This document shows positions 27,263-39,000 of a DNA stretch of 64,000 nt, in pieces. The position numbers and the translations under genes were made by a program. Source of the stretch: Dermacentor variabilis (lineage: Eukaryota; Arthropoda; Arachnida; Ixodida; Ixodidae); contig NC_134572.1 in assembly GCF_050947875.1 (NCBI RefSeq), positions 129,006,105 to 129,070,104 on the forward strand, given 5' to 3'. The notes below the pieces were generated by a model, which saw nothing but the letters and a program-made list of their open reading frames with translations, was not told the origin of the DNA and did not search any database. The first letter of the stretch is position 1, and each line of letters starts with the position of its first letter.

Positions 27263-27804
27263 TTGAGCGGCCAGTCGCGCGGCAACTTTACATGTATTCG
27301 CGGGCTTCTTTCTCGCACCAAAATCTTATGTAGCATACAGTGAGCAACAGAAAGATGTGTCGGGAGTTTGTCATGTTTTTGTACATTTTCTTCATTGAAG
27401 CTTTTAATCGATTTAATGTATGTGAGAGGTGATTTGATTAGAATTTTGATACTATGTGGAATTAAACGGAATTGAAAAAAAATTAATCTATTTCCAAGCG
27501 ACGGCAAACAAGCTTGATTCTGTCCAGCTACTTCGCCTTGCATATATTTAAATCTTGTTGCATGATAGTTGGGACACCTTATATAAGTTGACATATGTAA
27601 ACACACATTACGTGCATACACCCTTCAAATGCAACTTTTAGTGCATCTAGTCGGTTCACTAATGCTGCGGAGGTTGCTAAATTGTTCTAGTCTTCACTTA
27701 CCTGAGGGATGAATGAGCGAAAATTCCGGTTATTCTTACACACGGGAACACCGACATTGTATTGATGGTCTGCGCAAGACGAAGCGTGAAATCTCCGTTC
27801 ATTT
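27263..27804. other. Unassigned spacer between satellite and Ty3/gypsy element
   Basis: AT-rich sequence in which I recognise no gene or repeat. A 124-codon open frame on the minus strand (27,247-27,621) has no family motif and lies partly over satellite-derived sequence, so I do not call it a gene. The right end abuts the 3' LTR. Confidence 0.6.
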
Positions 27805-27988
27805 TGTAGTGTTTTCGCGGTGGGGAAGCAGGAGACGAAGTAAGAAGGCGTAAGAAAACCTAACGTTGTTTATTCCATGACGGCTCGTAGAGTAATGCAG
27901 CTCTGTGGCCACATGGCTGGGTTAATAGAACAAGCTGTTGCGGCAATCGCGCCGCCGCTATCGTTCTAGCGGTGATGATAACACAACA
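27805..27988 (-). repeat. 3' LTR of the Ty3/gypsy element
   Basis: 184 bp, TGTTGTGTTATCATCACCGC at the start and CACTACA at the end on the minus strand. It aligns along its whole length with the 5' LTR, with roughly 13% differences counted by eye. It contains the same GGAATAAAC motif. Confidence 0.9.
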
Positions 27989-28000
27989 CTCCTCCCTTTT
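27989..28000 (-). other. Polypurine tract
   Basis: The minus strand reads AAAAGGGAGGAG directly before the 3' LTR start TGTTGTG. Position and composition are those of a plus-strand priming site of an LTR retrotransposon. Confidence 0.85.
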
Positions 28001-29289
28001 ATTTCAGAAGGTGCACTTGCATCCTTATAAAGAACGCGCTTAGTATCGCTCGGGTGGACGTCGTTGTCTTGACGGATAGCGCCTTTACGGAGCTGATGTC
28101 TCTGATGGAGGAGCGGGAGCTGGAGGGACAGACTCCAGGGGCACCGGCTCTTCTGACGTTGGTTGGTCGCCAGTCTGGCTTTGAGGGAAGGTCAGGAACC
28201 CCTCCGTGAAGTCCGAGTGGGATGCCCTTGGTGTCATCATAGTTCCTGCGCCAGCAAGCAGCGCGTCGAGATGCCGACGCCAGATGAACTTGCCTTTGAC
28301 TTTGTCTTGAACTCACCGTGACTTTGTATGAGACTGTTCCAGCTTTCTTCAGAACGATACCACGAACCCACTTCGTTGAGCATCTGTAATTGCGAACTAA
28401 AACACTGTCGTTAACACAAAAACCGTCTCTGTTGCTCCTCCGCTGATGCACTTGGGTGAACTGACTGTGTATCACCTTCCCCTCCACGGTAGGCTTCATT
28501 GCATCCAGCCTGGTGCGCAATCTTCTACCCATCAACAGGTTAGCTGGAGCTTCTCCAGTCGTATGGTGAGGCGTGTTTCGGCACGCCAATAAGAAGTTGT
28601 GAAGTGTTTCTTCGACAGACTCACTGAGAGATGACTTGCGTAGAGCAAACTTCAACGTTTGCACGAAACGTTCCGCCAGACTATTTGTGCTTGGGTGATA
28701 AAGGGCGCTCGCAACATGTCTGGTCACGACGTCCCGCGCAAACGCCTTGAACTCTTCGGACACCAGTTGTGGTCCATTGTTGGACAACACCGTCTCCGGC
28801 ACTCAGAATCTCCAGAAAAGTTCACGCAAGCAGGCAACAGTACGCTCGGACGTTGTGCTTCGCATAACGAACACTTCCGGCCACTTCGAGCGAGCATCTA
28901 CAACCACTAAAAACGTAGTTCCTCGGAAAGGTCCCGCGAAGACCAAGTGAATTCGCCTCCATGGTTCGGTCGGCCATGCCCATGGAAGCAGAGGTGCCTC
29001 AAATGGATCATTCCGTTGTTCCTGGCAGGCTTGGCAACTTCGTACCTTTGTCTCTGGAGTCTGCATCAATTGACGGCCACCACACGTAGCTGCGAGCCAG
29101 CTCCTTGCTCCGCGCAATGCCTGGATGACCTAGGTGCAGTTCGTCGAGCACGGATTCCCTAAGAGGGTACGGAATAACAACCCTCAGGCCATACATGAGG
29201 CACCCTTGATGCACGCTAATCTGCAAATGTCTGTCGAAAAATGGTTTTAAGCTTGCATCGCGGAAGTGCAGTGGCCCTGAGGCCCCCAT
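27999..29289 (-). pseudogene. Integrase (Ty3/gypsy pol), catalytic residues lost
   Basis: The H2C2 zinc-finger region is visible as HLGHPGIARSKELA...WWP (29,008-29,289) and CQACQ (28,803-29,117). In the core, the usual first catalytic Asp before the AGPF block reads V (HLVFAGPF), the second Asp of the usual SDNG reads N (LSNNGPQ), and Glu of the AERFVQTLK block is kept. An in-frame TGA at 28,803-28,805 interrupts the core just before VPETV. The C-terminal part continues to 27,999, close to the polypurine tract. Confidence 0.88.
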
Positions 29290-29299
29290 TTACCCTCGC

Positions 29300-29819
29300 A
29301 TTAAAAAATAGTGCAATGGCCAGCCTATGCTTGTAAGCCGGAGAACTTTACTGAGCACCGGATCAAGTGCTGGAGCGAGCGCAATCTGTTTGGCGGACAC
29401 AGGTATAGAGTCCATGGAGAGTCAAAGCATAAAACGATTCCTCGCCTTCGGACGTGCCGTCTTCAGTAAGCTGGAGCGGCAACCTTGAAAATCTGCTTCG
29501 TCATAATTGGACTTTTTGCACACGAGCGAGTACTTGTAAGCGGCGTCTGTTAATGCGAGCGACCCATAAACACAGGCCGAGAGCTTCCATCTTCACTTAC
29601 ATGAGAAAGTCCTGCACCCACACCGTACTGGGAAGCGTCACATGCCACTTGCAAAGGTTTATCTGTGTCCTAATACGCCAGGATCCAGGGTGACGCCAAC
29701 GCATTCTTGATTTCGTCGAACGCCCCTTGACACGATTCATCGCAGAGCCATGGCTGGTCGTGACGCAGCAGTTTGTAAAGTGGACTCGCCAGAGTAGACA
29801 ATCCAGGAACAAACTTCTC
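29300..29819 (-). pseudogene. RNase H remnant (Ty3/gypsy pol)
   Basis: In pieces from alternative minus-strand frames one sees FVPGLSTLASPLYKLL followed by a stretch like the connection/RNase H start (QVACDASQYGVGA, the DAS block). Several stop codons and frame changes occur within 500 bp, so no continuous frame survives. Confidence 0.65.
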
Positions 29820-30729
29820 TCAGTAATTTACAATGCCCAGAAACGATTGTAGTTGCTGCTTGCCTGTGCGTGCGGACGCTTTCATCAGTGCTTTTATCTT
29901 GTCTGGCCTTGTGCTGACACCTGCTGCACTGATAACATGACCCAGATACTGTAATTCCGTTTGGAAAAATGAACACTTTTCTTTCCTTACTCGAACCCCG
30001 CGCTCACTAAACCGCTTCAGAACCGCTTCGAGATTTGCAAAATGCTCGTCTGACGTCTTGCCGGTAATGAGAACGTCATCCAAATAGCAGCTGACTCCTT
30101 TCAGGCCTTTCAACAATGTGTCCATAATTCTTTGGAAAATGGAAGGTGCCGAAGAAACCCCTAACGGCAGCCTGTTTACGGAAAAAAATTTCTTTGAGTA
30201 TTTAGTGTCAAGTACTTACTTGACGACTCCGACATTATTACCTGCTGATAGGTTCGATTTAGGTCAATTTTAGAAAATTCCTGGCCCCCAGCGGGCGCGG
30301 TGAACATCTCGTCGATTCTCGGAAGTGGATAGCAATCAGTTTCAACACAAGGGTTTAGGGTGGTCTTATAATCGCCGCATGGTCTTATGCCACCGTCCTT
30401 CTTCACTACTGGCACAACCGGCGTGGCGTAGTCACTTGCCGCGACTGGTGAAATGACTCCCATGTCTTCCAACTTCTTAAGCTCAGCCTCGAATGCCGGT
30501 TGCAGTGCAAAGGGCACACTTCTTGCCTTCATAAATTTTGGCACGCTACCTTCTTTCAGGGACAATTTCGCGCTTTTTTTTCTGTATTTGTCCCCAGTTC
30601 GTCCGGAAACAAACTAGTACCTGTCTAGAAAAGCGCGCAGCCTAGAACATGCAGAATCGTCCCACCTGGGAATAGCGTTCAGCTTGAACATACGGCTCCA
30701 GTCGAGTCGGATGGCTTGCAACCATTGAC
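29820..30729 (-). pseudogene. pol: Reverse transcriptase region (Ty3/gypsy pol), frameshifted
   Basis: The linker GPPLLG...WSRMFKLN lies at about 30,640-30,760. RT blocks follow: PVVPVVKKDGGIRPCGDYKTTLNP and the region up to NRTYQQV (30,176-30,565), then, after a frameshift near 30,130-30,175, the active-site block YLDDVLITG and LGHVIS (29,820-30,125). The YLDD catalytic pair is intact. At least two frameshifts interrupt the region between gag and RNase H. Confidence 0.88.
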
Positions 30730-31809
30730 CTAGCAGAGGGGGTCCATTTCTCTCGTGATGTAAAAAGGCAGCTGAGCCCTCTGCTCTCCGTAATGCACGG
30801 CAACGTGAGCAACTCCGACAGGCTGGATGATGGCTCCATCGAACGTTTGCAGCTTCAGCGTCGTAGGCATGACCTTGATTGAGGGAAACATTTGACGAAA
30901 CTGATCCAAAGACATTACGGACACAGTAGCCCAAGTATCGGGCTTCATTTCCAAGGGTACTTCTTGTACGTGCATTGAAATTTTTATCGGCTCCGGACCA
31001 GGCGAAACAATTCCCTTCACCTTAACAGAAGCTTGAACGGGACTAAACACCTTCATCACGTTTCGACGCGCTCCCTTCGTCGTTCTCTGCTTGTTAGCTT
31101 GGCACACTCTTTGAATGTGACCTTTCTTATCACATTTGAAACAGATGACCGCAACGTGCGGGCACAGTCTGCTTGCATGCTTCGCAGACCCGCAGCGGTA
31201 GCAATTTTCCTGCGTCATATCAGTTTCCCCAAGCGCTCCGACTTTGTGAACGTCTGATACGCTTGATTCCGAAGCGTGTGCTTCTGCCACGCTCTTTTTC
31301 GCCGCTTCCATGGCTAGCGCTCGTCCTACGGCTTTCTGGAAGGTTAGCTTGTTACCCTCCGTGAATAACACGCGCTGTATATCTTCTCGACACAGAGCGC
31401 AGACAAAACGGTCCCGCAATGACTGATCGAGGCAGGATTCAAATTCACATGTCTGGGCCAATTTCCGCAACTGCGCAACGTATTCCGAAATTGATTCAGT
31501 CTCAAGTTGCGCTCTTCTGTGAAATTTTGCGTGTTCGCTAATTACCGACAGCTTCGGTGACAAATGGTCACCAAAAAGTCTCTTTAAGAACTCGAAACCT
31601 TCAACTGACGAAAATTTCGGCGCAGTCAACGACTCGAGAAGCCTGTACGTCTTTGGGCCTATGAGAGTCAAAAAAGCGTGTACCTTGTCGTCCTCGGGGA
31701 TACGGTTGACCTGAAGAAACGACGACAAGAGTTCCTCGCACGACGGCCAGTCGCTTGCGGACTCGTCACAGAGCTCGAGGTGTCCCAGTCGACTCACGAT
31801 TTGCGCCAC
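30730..31809 (-). pseudogene. gag: gag with CCHC knuckles running into protease (Ty3/gypsy)
   Basis: An open frame of 359 codons. The first half is an alpha-helical capsid-like region (about residues 20-170). Two CCHC zinc knuckles follow at roughly residues 203-235: C-x2-C-x4-H-x4-C in CYRCGSAKHASRLC, then CFKCDKKGHIQRVC. Downstream is the start of a retropepsin domain in which the expected D-T-G reads D-T-W (KPDTWATVS), so the protease is predicted inactive. The frame then breaks; pol continues in another frame. The frame is unusually long for a dead element, but the protease lesion and downstream stops make this a relic. Confidence 0.85.
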
Positions 31810-31870
31810 TGCACACGCCGCGGCTGGACCTTCCGTAGCGATGTCAGCTTGCCGCAGAATTGGTCAGAAT

Positions 31871-31887
31871 CCAACCCTCGTCGCCAA
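31871..31887 (-). other. Candidate primer-binding site
   Basis: Directly after the 5' LTR the minus strand reads TTGGCGACGAGGGTTGG. The TGG start fits pairing with a tRNA 3' CCA end; I cannot say which tRNA. Confidence 0.55.
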
Positions 31888-32071
31888 TATAGTGTTTTCG
31901 CGAAGGGGAAACAGCAGACGAAGGAAGAAGGCGTAAGCAAAACCAAACGTGGTTTATTCCATGACGGCTCGTAGTGGAATGCAGCTCGGTGGCCTCATGA
32001 CTGGGTTAAATAACAAGCTTTCGCGATAATCTCGCCGCCGATATCGCTCTAGCGGCGATGATAACACAACA
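31888..32071 (-). repeat. 5' LTR of the Ty3/gypsy element
   Basis: Reads TGTTGTGTTATCATCGCCGC at its start on the minus strand and ends AAAACACTATA. Its partner at 27,805-27,988 ends in CACTACA, so the original termini were TG...CA. It contains CATGGAATAAACCACG, with an AATAAA that may serve as the poly(A) signal. Confidence 0.9.
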
Positions 32072-32750
32072 TAATTTCTTCATCGAGTCTGTCTGCGAGC
32101 AGCGCTTCATGAAACACCAGCATGAGTTCGCTTTTATTATTATTGTGTTAATCTGTGCAAATGCGTGCCCATCAGATGGATTTAGAGCTTGAGAACGATA
32201 CTGCTGCCTAATATATTCGCTGACGGGGGCAGCACTGTAGTAAGACAGACACATGAAAGATCTCACTTCATTTGCATTCCCATGTATCCTCCTAAAGAAC
32301 TAAGGAACAGAAAATACAACCCAGTCGAAAAAGAATCCATTTGAGCTTCAGAGCAAGCTAACTTATTTAATATATTTGGCCGAAAGAAACCCGTAATGAG
32401 GCGATCGAGATACATGTCAAAGGTATACGTAGTGTCTGGGTGAGAGTAATATCTTCGTCCTCCACAAACGTAACGAAAAGAGGAATGCTCTTTTCTTTGC
32501 GACCAAAACGAACGCAGTCAACTTAGGAAGACCAGAAGGTGTGCCATGTATTCTTCTATTAATCTGTGCGCAAAAAGCCATTCCGTTAGCTCTGTACTAC
32601 AGTTTCATGTCTTATTATATACAAAAGCGTTACACGAAATTTCTATGCACCTCCAACGTTTCGTCATACACGCTACACTCTGCCCACGCTGAGGTTTCAG
32701 TTTAAACAAATCTATGTGCGCCGCAGTGCTTGCAGCGTGTACACGCGCGG
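32072..32750. other. Probable 3' UTR and downstream flank of the M13 gene
   Basis: No gene is recognised. On the minus strand this lies directly after the M13 stop codon and probably holds its 3' UTR. An AATAAA on the minus strand sits at 32,133-32,138, about 613 bp past the stop, and could be the poly(A) signal. Weaker variants (such as AATAAG near 32,365) also occur, so the transcript end is not settled. Confidence 0.4.
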
Positions 32751-33098
32751 CTACTCCCAGAAGGAGCATTTCGATGGTGGGTTCATGGGCGCCCCCGGTG
32801 AGCAGGAGAATGCGGTCGCAAACTCGGGCGTGTTTCGCAACGGCACGATGCAGCGCGAGCGGCCGGACCAGTACCGACTGTTGCGCATCCTCTTGGTGAT
32901 CAGGTCGCACCACTTGAGGCAGTGCGCAACGAAAAAAGTCTGCTCGGCGCTTAGCCCGACGTCGGGGACCACGGCCAGGCGCTCTTGAGGAGTTAGGCGA
33001 TTGTACGCCGCGTACGCCAGTTGGAGGCCATTGAAGTCCGCGAAGCCCTCCGAGTCAATGTCGTCGTCGATAGTGATCCCGGCCCGCTCTTGCTCCGC
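32751..33098 (-). CDS. M13 peptidase, terminal exon
   Basis: 116 codons including TAG. The acceptor is ATCTATCGCAG|GCG, phase 0. It contains DSEGFADFNGLQLAY (the ENxAD zinc motif, with Glu and Asp kept), GLSAEQTFFVAHCLKWC, then PLRNTPEFATAFSC and MNPPSKC, ending SFWE. The family normally ends CxxW; here there is one extra Glu. Aligned without gaps to human neprilysin from the last Cys, His711 is Tyr and Arg747 is Ser, while Arg717 is kept. Confidence 0.93.
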   Translation of the reverse strand, partial: AEQERAGITIDDDIDSEGFADFNGLQLAYAAYNRLTPQERLAVVPDVGLSAEQTFFVAHCLKWCDLITKRMRNSRYWSGRSRCIVPLRNTPEFATAFSCSPGAPMNPPSKCSFWE

Positions 33099-36000
33099 CT
33101 GCGATAGATGTCCAAGGCTAATAACAGTGCCGATACCAACGTCCTTTCAAACCAATAGCTTACCTAAAGACGAGATGCCCACAGGCAGATCACGTTCCTC
33201 GATTTTAGCAAGCCACACGGCGCCACTTTCAAACCAGTACCTATGTGACATTTTGACGTTCCATTTAATTACCACAGCTGTAATATGGACACTCGCGACA
33301 TGTTCGCGCCGCCGCCGTCAGCGCCGTCGTGCTGTCACGGTATATCGTCGGCATATGCGCGGACGCGATTGGCGGGTTAGACGGTCTACAGTAGAGCGAT
33401 AGACGCGCAGTGCGCGCGGTTGCAAACAAGAAAAAAGAGAAAATGACGAAGAAAGTGACTCACCGCCATGCTCTGTACAGCCAGATCGGCAGTGCAGTTC
33501 TGCACTAGAGCGCAATTAACTCTTCCGCTACTGGCTCAAGCATTCCGAGCACAAACACTAGCATCCTTCCCGTAGCTGTGGGAGCACAATTGTCTGAGCG
33601 GACCCGACGCCCAGCGTCGAGCTACATTCGCCAACGGTTTTCCTTCAGCCTCGTCTAGTGCGGCAATTGAGCTGCGACACCTGCAATACTGATGGAGGTG
33701 CTTCTCATCCAGCCACGATTCTTGAACGCCTGGTATGCACCAGAGTCCTTTCCCTGCCACGCAGTAGGAGCATGCCTCGCTTGTTGCGCCTCGCCAATTG
33801 GTCGCCCTCGTGTATTGTTAGGACACCGTCCGAGGGGCTTCAGCATAACGCTAAACCTTGCTATCACTTTCTGTTGATCGCTTTTCGGCTGCAACTGCCG
33901 AATGCTTTACTTTAGGGGAAGCGCAAGCATTTCGAAACCCTATACAAATGCCGGAATACCTTTAAGTGCTTTAATTATTTACGATGTAGCTTTCCTATAC
34001 AATCCACTTGCGGTTTCCGTTCCAAGGTGATGGACCTGTCGTGACCTCATGCTGCAGAAGGTGGTCACGTGGAAGAAAAACGCAGCGGCGTTCTGGTTCG
34101 CGTGGCTGAGCGCAGAACATATAGGAAAGGCACCACAAAACGCCAACATATAGGCCGCGCAACGACTACCGCAGTATAGCAGATGACAAAGCGAGACAGA
34201 TGCTGTGCATCGCGCAGTCCTCTCGTTCACAGATGCAGTGTTTATAGCGTTTTTTTTTCAAGGCCTTTTTTTTTAGTTTCGGAACTCCTTTCCTCGCCTA
34301 CGAGTAGCAGGTGGCCCGCTGCCGTTCCCCCCACCGCCGTGCTGCCATCGACCTTAGCGACAAGTGTCCGAGCGTCGACGGCTATACCCTGGCGTGGTTA
34401 TGGTTGTGTGCCATGGAGATTGGCATTTACATTGGGCTCATTAATTAAAGGAGCGTTCTAGCTTCACAACTTTGAGAGCGCAGCTCTTAGGCGCCCGTAC
34501 CTGCGGCGACCACCGGCGTCGGCGTAACACAGTGAACGAGGACACAAGCAACAGACGAAATGACAACGTAGAGGGCCGCGTGCAATGAAAGGCGGTGCCA
34601 GTGAATAGAGCGCGAGGGGGAAAGGGGAGGTGGACGGTGCAGCGGCACCATATGGTGCAAAGCGGTGGAGGAGGGTATAATGAAAGTGAGAGAAGAAAAG
34701 CGCAGTGCCGCGCAATACGTGTCATGCGATGATCGCTATGTAGGAGACGGTGCCAAAGTACCACACGTGGTCTGTTCACGTTTTCATCGTTCTTCGGTCA
34801 CAGCTTTTCACTGGCTTACAAATGCTAAACGTTATCCCTCGACGCACGACGTGTCTGCATGTATCAGAAGTTTCTCGAATGTTATCGATAGATCTATCCG
34901 CCGGCTGTTTTCACCAAAGCTTTTTGTGATCTGACTGTATGCGCGACGCGAATTGTGTAGTACTTTCTGGAAGCCACGCGGACACCAGAGGTTACACTGG
35001 AATCTTTGATAAGTAATGTATAAAAGTCGACAAGCTGGACCCGCAGGTAAGATTCTCGAAGGTCGCCGCTATAGTTGAGCTTGAGCGTTACTTGTTTTGC
35101 TGTGCACAAGTTTGCCCAATAAAGAGTAATTTGCGACTCCCTGTTTCGACACTGTGTCGTTCTTCTCTGTCACTACCACGGTACAATAAATCCTAATGCA
35201 AAACATTATCAGCCAGTTCTTTTTAAACAATGTGCGATGCAACCGATAGAAGTGCTTCGTCTGCCGCAGCTGCTAAAGGAACTGCTTCCGAGCTTCTCAG
35301 CACCGCCTTCGAGAAGACCCTGTCGCTCAGAATGAAATTCTATGCAACAATACATTGTGAATTCAAAACACCTAAACAGCTGTGTTCAAAAGTCGCATTA
35401 GGGAGTAGCGTAATCGTCGGTGAATTTTCTTTATACTCTTACATACGAAGAATTTAATGAGCTGTATCTGATTGAAATCTGAATTAAAGCTGTGTTCCTG
35501 TAAGTGTCCTCCTTTTAAGTAAAATGAAAGCAGCTTTCCGGAGAGATCTTCGACGCTCCGCGCATGAAACGTGTGCTGAAGACGAACACCTCTTTCTACC
35601 GTGGTATAAGGCCTGTGTGACATTGGGCCTGTGTATCCGCGGAGTAACACACAGCTATCACTTATTACTCCCATAATCGGCTGCGCTAAATGCACTGAAA
35701 CGTTACATCATCGCTATCCATGGGCAGAAGGGTTTAGCGTATTTAATTATTTAGAAAGCTCCAAGATCGCATATTATTCAAATACTTCCGCTTACAAATG
35801 TTCTCGAAGAATGCATCATTTTTCCAACTTACAGACATAGTTATGCGAAGCTATTTTGTTTTCAAGTCATGACATTGAATTAAAAGAAGGAATGCCCACT
35901 CATGCCTCACTGTTGCCTTGTTCAGGCGACAGCAAGCCATATCGAAGGACGGGGGTTTTGCTTCTTATTGTCGAAATTTCAAGGCTGATATACACGTGCC

Positions 36001-39000
36001 AGATCTCATTAGTGCACTTACTTGTCGTAAAATACCGCAAAGTTAACCCCGCGATCCGAATGCACTTCAGGCGCTTTAAACGTCATGCAAGGCACCCTCT
36101 TGCGCCAGCTACGCGCCTAACAGCAAGTTCTTTGTTCAACAGAATTCAACCGTTCACGTTAAAGAAAGCATCCCATACTTACAATTTGTGTGCAAGTTAA
36201 GGAGTACTCAGAATGAAAATATATGTCACCTTTATTATTACAAAACACTCGTCACGAGCACGCCAGCCAATGGCTCTCCCAAAGTATATCATTAAAGTTA
36301 GGCATTACCACACTGTTATTGTGAAATAAATAAATGCAATTGAAAGTGGATTAAAAGAAAGCAAGCCGCAGATGGGACACGAACTTGCTTCTTCTTTTCA
36401 TCCACTTTCATTTTCATTTAATTCTCATTTATCTATTTCAATTAAGAACTGCGGATAATTTCGCCTATGCTGTCCATGGTGTCTTTGTTTGTTGGCTTCT
36501 TATGATAATATTAATAAATATCGGGCGTCTTGGTTTCCTTTATTCTCCTTGATTAAACAGTGAGGGTCTCGAATCCGGCAGCTTTTATGCCTTCGTGTAG
36601 CATGTGTGACAATTCATATTTAACAGCGCCAAAAAACACACGGATCAGTACCAATTAGGTGGCACCCAAACCCATCTGAATTAGCATGAGTGGGTTTATT
36701 GACTAGTTGCCTTTACCCAAAAAAAAGTTCACGTAGTCGTGATGCCTGCGGCAGAAGGGATATTCGACATCTTCCGCCAAGGGCGTGAGTTGTGACGCTG
36801 GCTAACACTCCCAGGGTTAGTTCTAATAGATAAATATAAATACCCCATAAGGTGAATGAGAAAACGGCGCCGGGGTAGCTGAATTGGTAACACCATTGTA
36901 TGCGTAATGCGGAGGCGTGGGTTCGCATCCCACCTGCGGCCAGTTGTAGTTTCAAAGACTTTCATTCTTATTTATTTATCATTTCTTTAATTCAGTTAGG
37001 AACTGCAGATCATATCCCTTACGCTGTCCTTGGTGTCATTGTTTGTTGCTTTTTTACTGTATGACTATATACATAGAAACGCTAGGCAATGAAGTTAAAA
37101 CCCTTGAAAGAATTCACAGGATAGGTACCCGCACAAGTAACCGAGACCACCCGATCATCCGTAGATTGTTTGATTACGCCGAAAAAAAACCAAAATCTTA
37201 TAGTGCTGCTACAAACTGAAAGACACACCATTAACTGTTTCCGAAGATTTTTCTAAAAGAATAAGGGAAATGTGCACGCACTTGTGGCATTCAGCGGTAA
37301 GTGGAAGGGCAAACGGAGCAAAAGTGAGGCTAACATTCGACAAACTGAGAATCGATGAAAAAGTGTATACTTGGGACTAAGTGAAGAATATTATGAGTGA
37401 ATTACCGCAGAAAGTAAGTCATTCAAAACAGTGCCTTTCCACTTCGACTTCGCTGAAATCCTCTAAAAAAAAGTTTCAAAATGACAGCCCACCACCAAAA
37501 CTCTACGAATCCTTTCCCTAAATGCTCAAAGTATTTGATCAATTAGAGAACCTAATCCTGTCATATCAACCTCACATTTTAGTAATAACAGAAACGTGGC
37601 TTAACCCTGGTGAATGTGATTCTGAAGTTATTCCTCCTTTATACAAACTGTTCCGTAAAGACACAGGACCAAGAGGCGGTGGTGTCGCGATAGCAATTAA
37701 AAATAATATAAAATCCTTAGAACTTGATGGCATTCCCGACCATGAAAGTTTTGGTGCAAGATAACATATTGTAACAAAAACATAACTGTAGGGGGCGTTT
37801 ATCGGCCCCCAAATGCAGCACCTGACTTCATCGATCAGATTCATGATTGCCTTTCAAAATACACTAATTATAAATAAACTTATTATTGCCCGAGATTTTA
37901 ACCTTCCCGGTATGGACTGTAACAACCGCTCACATGACGGCCGTGATGTCGCAAGTTCAGAATCAGTGCTAGACGTGGCGTTTACGTTTTCGCTGAACCA
38001 TATGACAACTGATAAGACCCGTATTACTTCAACATCATCATCTTCACTTGACTTAGTTCTTATAAGTAGTACATTAGAAGGATCTTCCGTGTCCATCGAG
38101 AATGGCATTTCAGACCGCAAAGCGCTTATTCTAACCTGTCCTATTTCAACCACGCGAAAATATAAAAAACCACAACCTACATACCTTAAGAATTATACAC
38201 ACGCCAATGATCCTGCTGTACTAGGCTTCCTAGAACGCCAGTTTCATACATTCAGTGAACTAACAAATGTACAAGAACTCTGGACGCGTTTTAGAAATAC
38301 TGTTAAGTATTGCGAAGACATCTTCATTCCAAATAAATAGAAACGCATTAACCGAGAATACCCGTGGATAACACGCCAAATAATCCAACTAAAAAGAAAA
38401 TAAAACGACGGCGGAAAAAGGGTACCAAGTGCACGTTAGACGATCTTATCGGTACATTAAAACAAAAAATATCGGAAGCAAAAGCCCGTTTCTTTGACAC
38501 TACATTACCTTCGTTTATGGCGCATGACCCTCACAAATTCTGGCGATATTTTTCAGATGAACGAGAAAAAATAACGCAAATCAAAATCTCGGATCATGTT
38601 ATTCAGGATCCTGAATAACTCCTTTCAGACAGTTTTTACGAAACATGCTACAAAGGCAGCTTTAACACCTTACGATGTCAGAATACCAATGGAAGAATTA
38701 ACTGTAAGTGAAGAGTTTCTATTGCATAAGCTTGATCTTAAAAAATTTACCGGTCCCGATCACATTTCTAACTCATTCTTAAGTCGATACGCAAGCTGGA
38801 CATCGAAGTATCTATTTAAAATATTCACTCTTTCGCTTCAAACATCAGTGTTACCAGACGATTGGCGCAAGGCTGCAATAATTCCAATACATAAATCGGA
38901 CTCGAAATTAGATTTAAACAACTACCGCCCAGTGTCATTAACAAGCTCATACTGCAAACTAATGGGACACGTAATATTTAAGGCCATAATAACTCACCTA

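Larger units (their letters stand above)
27805..32071 (-). mobile_element. Degenerate Ty3/gypsy LTR retrotransposon
   Basis: A 4,267-bp element on the minus strand, bounded by two 184-bp LTRs. The order is 5' LTR, primer-binding-site candidate, gag with two CCHC knuckles, remnant protease, RT with YLDD, RNase H remnant, integrase, polypurine tract, 3' LTR. RNase H before integrase is the Ty3/gypsy order. No env-like frame is present. Short LTRs and a gag with two zinc knuckles are compatible with a Mag-like lineage, but this is tentative. The coding region has several stops and frameshifts and has lost catalytic residues in protease and integrase, so it cannot move by itself. The two LTRs differ at about two dozen sites by hand alignment, so the insertion is old. 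No convincing target-site duplication remains (CATTT on the left, TAATT on the right). It ends 680 bp beyond the stop codon of the M13 gene. Confidence 0.93.

Noticed and set aside
27247..27621. 124-codon minus-strand open frame
   Set aside because: No motif, low-complexity composition, and it begins in satellite-related sequence.
27800..32076. Target-site duplication for the Ty3/gypsy element
   Set aside because: The flanks CATTT and TAATT are similar but not identical; with A/T-rich flanks this is not convincing.
33001..33402. 133-codon plus-strand frame over the terminal M13 exon
   Set aside because: Antisense shadow of the real coding exon at 32,751-33,098 continuing into intron.
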